Below are positions 58,259 to 64,000 of a DNA stretch of 64,000 nt, in pieces; positions within the stretch are counted from its first letter, which is position 1, and the number at the start of each line of letters is the position of its first letter. The notes under the pieces are model-generated. The model worked only from the letters and a program-made list of their open reading frames with translations, made no database searches and was not told the origin of the DNA. A program made the position numbers and the translations under genes. Location of the stretch: contig CAWKND010000009.1 in the NCBI GenBank assembly GCA_963850915.1, forward strand, positions 1 through 64,000, read 5' to 3'. The stretch comes from CAVTWH01 sp963850915. Its GTDB lineage: Bacteria; Actinomycetota; Actinomycetes; Mycobacteriales; Micromonosporaceae.

Positions 58259-60029
58259 GCACTGCCAGGACGGCGGCTACCTCGGGTACCGGATCGATGC
58301 CGATCCCCCAGGCGTTGAGCGGCCCATCCGCACAGTGGGCGTAGCCCAAGGTCCGGGCCGGGCCGGTGCCCGCCGCACCGGTCGAAGGCACCACCAGTTG
58401 TGTGCCGCTGTCGAGCAGGGTGGCGGTGAGGCCTGCGCCGCGTAGGGCGGCGCTACAGGCCTGCGCCGGGCCCGGGCCGGCCCCCGTCCGGTGGAGGGCT
58501 CCAGCTGGTGTGTGGACGGTACCGGCGAACTCCCAGCCGGCGTCGGTATCGGAGCGTGTCTTCCAGTCGGTGAGAGTGACCGGCCGGCCATGGTCGCGGT
58601 AGTGCGCGCAGAGCAGTTCCCACAGGGCGTCGGGGGCCACCTCCCGGCCGGTCGCGTCGGTGACCTGCTGGACCATCCGGGCGAACTCGATATGCATCGG
58701 CCTGGGCAGCAGCAGCCCGAATTGGCTGGCCAGCACATGCCCGACGCCACCCTTGCCGGACTGGCTGTTGATCCGGATCACCGCGGTGTAGTCGCGCCCC
58801 ACGTCAGCGGGGTCGATCGGCAGGTAGGGCACCTCCCACGGGGCCTGCCGGTCGGACTGGCCGAGTCCGGCCGCGCGGGCCGCGTGGTGGGCCAGTCCCT
58901 TGTCGATCGCGTCCTGGTGCGTCCCGGAAAACGCCGAGTACACAAGGTCGCCGGCGTACGGGTGGCGAACGGGTACGGGCAGTTGGTTGCAGAACTCGAC
59001 GGTGCGGCGAAGCCCATCGATGTCGGAGAGGTCGAGCATCGGGTCGACGCCTTCGACGAGCAGGTTGAGCGCAAGGGTCACCAGGTCGACATTGCCGGTG
59101 CGTTCACCGTTTCCGAACAAGCAGCCCTCCACCCGGTCGGCGCCTGCCAGCAGGGCAAGCTCGGCGGAGGCGACAGCGGTGCCCCGGTCGTTGTGCGGGT
59201 GGATGGACAGGATCACGCTGTCCCGCCGCGACAATTCCCGGTGCATGTACTCGATCTGATCGGCGAACCGGTTGGGCGTGGTGGTCTCCACCGTGGTCGG
59301 AAGGTTGAGGGTGACCGGGCGCTGCGGCGTGGCCTCCCACAGTTCGACGAGTTCGGCGCAGATCTCCAGAACGTAGTCGGGTTCGGTGAGGTTGAAGACC
59401 TCCGGTGAGAACTGGAATCGCACGTCGGTCCCGGGCTGGAGGCGGCGCGCTCCGTCGAGCACGTCGCGGGCGGCGTCGAGGATCATGCGCCGGACGCCGT
59501 GGCGGTCAGCGCGGAAGACCACCTCACGCCAGACCGGCGCGGTGGCCGCGCACAGGTGGACCACTGCCCGCCGGTGACCGGCGATCGACTCGAAGGTGCG
59601 CTCGATGAGCTCCTGCCGGGCCGGGGTGAACACCACGGGCAGTACATCGTCCGGTACCGCGTCCCCGGTGGCCAGCCCCCGCACGAAGTCGAAATCGGCC
59701 TTGCTGGCCGACGGGTAGCCGACCTCGATCTCCTTGATGCCGATACCGACCAGCAGGTCGAACAGGAGCTTCTTGCGATCTGGATCCATCGGCTCAGGTA
59801 GTGCCTGGTTGCCGTCACGCAGGTCGACGGAGGCCCACAGCGGGGCGGCGGTGAGGGTCACGTCGGGCCAACGCCGCCCGGTCGGCCGCGGGATGCGAAC
59901 ACGCTGCTCCGCCGGCCGGTACCGGCGGTAGGGCATCGGGCTGCTGCGCTGCCGGTTCCAGGCGGGTAGCCGCCCGGGGTCGGTGACCGGTTGGTCCTGC
60001 TCCGTCGGGGCGATCGGTTCGTCCGCCAT
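58227..60029 (-). CDS. leuA: 2-isopropylmalate synthase
   Basis: 600 residues from the ATG at 60029 (AGGTGA upstream). Acetyl-CoA binding/metal motif LRDGNQAL near residue 73, HPHNDRGTA near 270 and GERTGNVDLVTL near 303 are intact, and the C-terminal allosteric domain (VPSTGAAGTGPA) is present. The length equals the usual actinobacterial LeuA. It condenses acetyl-CoA with 2-ketoisovalerate in Leu synthesis. Next to a biosynthetic cluster it may boost Leu supply, make a chain-extended amino acid, be a resistant target copy, or simply be the housekeeping gene at the border. The sequence alone does not decide. Confidence 0.93.
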   Translation of the reverse strand: MADEPIAPTEQDQPVTDPGRLPAWNRQRSSPMPYRRYRPAEQRVRIPRPTGRRWPDVTLTAAPLWASVDLRDGNQALPEPMDPDRKKLLFDLLVGIGIKEIEVGYPSASKADFDFVRGLATGDAVPDDVLPVVFTPARQELIERTFESIAGHRRAVVHLCAATAPVWREVVFRADRHGVRRMILDAARDVLDGARRLQPGTDVRFQFSPEVFNLTEPDYVLEICAELVELWEATPQRPVTLNLPTTVETTTPNRFADQIEYMHRELSRRDSVILSIHPHNDRGTAVASAELALLAGADRVEGCLFGNGERTGNVDLVTLALNLLVEGVDPMLDLSDIDGLRRTVEFCNQLPVPVRHPYAGDLVYSAFSGTHQDAIDKGLAHHAARAAGLGQSDRQAPWEVPYLPIDPADVGRDYTAVIRINSQSGKGGVGHVLASQFGLLLPRPMHIEFARMVQQVTDATGREVAPDALWELLCAHYRDHGRPVTLTDWKTRSDTDAGWEFAGTVHTPAGALHRTGAGPGPAQACSAALRGAGLTATLLDSGTQLVVPSTGAAGTGPARTLGYAHCADGPLNAWGIGIDPVPEVAAVLAVLSAVNRLAAR

Positions 60030-60410
60030 GGCGTCACCTGTCTACAAGTCGGCCGCGCCACGGGCACGATCAATTGTCGGCGCCCGGCCGCGCAGCACTA
60101 GTCGGCACAGATCGATCCTCAAGATCCGGGCAGCATATCGACGTCGATGATCCGCCCGCAACGCACGCGACCGGGGAGTAGTCCGAATTCGGGCTGCGCG
60201 GGCCACCGAATCCCAGTAGGCCACCGTGGTCGCGCGGGTGCCATCCGACGGGCAGATCCCTCGACCACCATCCTTGGCCACGGCACCCCGGCTCACTGAC
60301 CGGGATCCCGATAGGCGGATCGCCTCGGGGCGACAGCCGACGAGCAGCGTCAACGCCGACACCTACAATGTCCGGCAGGTTCGTAATCCTGGATCTTGGG
60401 GGTACCACGC
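60030..60410. promoter_or_regulatory. Divergent gap between leuA and the glycyl-tRNA synthetase gene
   Basis: This 381-base stretch holds no convincing gene. On the plus strand TACAAT at 60364-60369 is a good -10 match, which would start the synthetase mRNA near 60376 and leave a leader of only about 35 bases; the -35 is poorly conserved. A Leu-codon leader peptide for leuA was looked for on the minus strand and not seen. GGATCTTGGGGGTACC just before the start serves as ribosome site. Confidence 0.4.
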
Positions 60411-63395
<2,985 letters not shown>

Positions 63396-63752
63396 CTCAC
63401 AGCACCACCCAAACGGTGCTGGTGGCGGTGCGATGTTGATCAATATTGGAAGAGTGTCCATGATCGGCGTCGCTTACCCAGCGTCGACCACAGGAGCCAC
63501 GTGGACGCCGATCTGGGCACTCTTCACCAACATCGTCAACACGCTCGGCAATCTGCTCGCCGTACTCCGTACCGCACACCCCGCCGACAAACCAAGATCT
63601 ACAGCGGCGGCGGCCTCCGACTCTGCGAATGCCGAGAATGACGTCCGCCCTGGTCACCGCTGGTTGGCACCATGGCGCCGCGATCATGGCCTGGAAAGCA
63701 CGCCCATCGGTAGGTGGTGTCGTGGACGGTTGTTGGGCCAAGATGCCGAATC
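63396..63752. other. Gap between the synthetase gene and the transposase
   Basis: 357 bases with the hairpin at its left end. An open frame from ATG 63433 to 63783 would give a 116-residue protein that matches nothing I know and runs into the transposase start. The stretch around 63433-63460 (TTGATCAATATTGG) is AT-richer than its surroundings. It may hold the left end of the insertion element, but no inverted repeat could be confirmed without the other end. Confidence 0.4.
63400..63421 (+). terminator. Hairpin just after the glycyl-tRNA synthetase gene
   Basis: CAGCACC at 63400-63406 pairs exactly with GGTGCTG at 63415-63421, a 7-bp stem with an 8-base loop beginning five bases after the stop codon. 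No T-tract follows, which is common for actinomycete terminators. Confidence 0.5.
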
Positions 63753-64000
63753 GTGCTGCTTCGATTGGCTTACCTCGGCGTGACCAACGCGCTGACGATG
63801 CTGCGGCTCCTTACGACCAGCGACCGGGCCAAGGATGTCGAGATCCTTGCCCTCCGCCACCAGATCACGATCCTCGAGCGACAGCTGAACGGCCGACGAA
63901 TCCGCTTCACCACCGCGGACCGCGCCCTCCTGGCCGCGCTGCTGACCCGACTACCCCGCACGGTGCTCCACCAGATACGGCTGCTGGTATGCCCCGAGAC
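63753..64000 (+). mobile_element. N-terminus of an integrase/transposase, cut by the window end
   Basis: From a GTG at 63753 the frame stays open to the last base and codes about 82 residues: LLRLAYLGVTNALTMLRLL, then DRAKDVEILALRHQITILERQL and FTTADRALLAALLTRL. This is the conserved front of a common actinomycete family of rve-type (DDE) integrases/transposases, in which a helix-turn-helix segment precedes the catalytic core. The core lies beyond the window. It marks the right flank of the biosynthetic cluster. Confidence 0.75.

Noticed and set aside
63433..63783. 116-residue frame after the synthetase gene
   Set aside because: It has a weak start region, no recognisable family and overlaps the transposase start; it is treated as intergenic.

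Overview
The window is very GC-rich throughout, with actinomycete-style codons, GTG/TTG starts, purine-rich ribosome binding sites and LacI-type control of sugar genes. It comes from an actinobacterium. The second half resembles natural-product producers such as Micromonosporaceae or Streptosporangiales, but I cannot fix the genus. No rRNA, tRNA or CRISPR array was seen.

Region 1 (1-13.8 kb) is a locus for using L-arabinose/xylose-containing plant glycans. A leftward operon encodes a lipoprotein sugar-binding protein, two LplB/LplC-type permeases and a DUF624 membrane protein. A rightward set holds a GH95 remnant, a LacI-family regulator, GH127 beta-L-arabinofuranosidase, GH51 alpha-L-arabinofuranosidase, GH43 and GH39 enzymes. 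Two LacI-like operators sit in the control regions. GH95 has lost about 480 internal residues. GH51 and GH43 carry single-base frame breaks.

Region 2 (14.2-63.4 kb) is a large NRPS/PKS biosynthetic gene cluster. Fourteen genes from 57000 down to 15520 lie on the minus strand, mostly overlapping by 4 to 11 bases, so they look like one translationally coupled operon of about 41 kb. In transcription order they are: Cy-A(Cys)-PCP-oxidase; TubC-dock-C; MbtH; C-A(Asn)-PCP; KS-AT-KR-ACP; TauD-type hydroxylase; degenerate C-A(Asp)-PCP; A-PCP; penicillin-acylase-type hydrolase; TrpB2-like PLP enzyme; C-A-(N-MT)-PCP-C; type II thioesterase; two ABC half-exporters; C-PCP; and FAAL-ACP-C-A-PCP-C-TauD. 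A stand-alone C domain faces the operon at its far end. To the right lie a nitric oxide synthase oxygenase (divergent), a 2-isopropylmalate synthase and a fused alpha-beta glycyl-tRNA synthetase.

Working model (inference): a fatty acyl starter is loaded by the FAAL. A hybrid peptide is built with a Cys-derived thiazole, Asn and Asp (one or both beta-hydroxylated), an N-methylated basic residue and one ketide unit. The ABC pair exports it, and the acylase removes the acyl group to release the active compound. NO synthase and the TrpB-like enzyme probably make an unusual building block. The extra GlyRS may protect the producer if the product attacks the housekeeping enzyme. I do not recognise a known product for this gene set.

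Two structural points stand out. A 578-bp perfect repeat with extreme strand bias lies in two C domains of one NRPS, matching the GRINS elements described in polyketide synthases. At least eight single-base frame breaks hit otherwise intact genes, which suggests sequence error as much as gene decay. The window ends inside a transposase/integrase gene.
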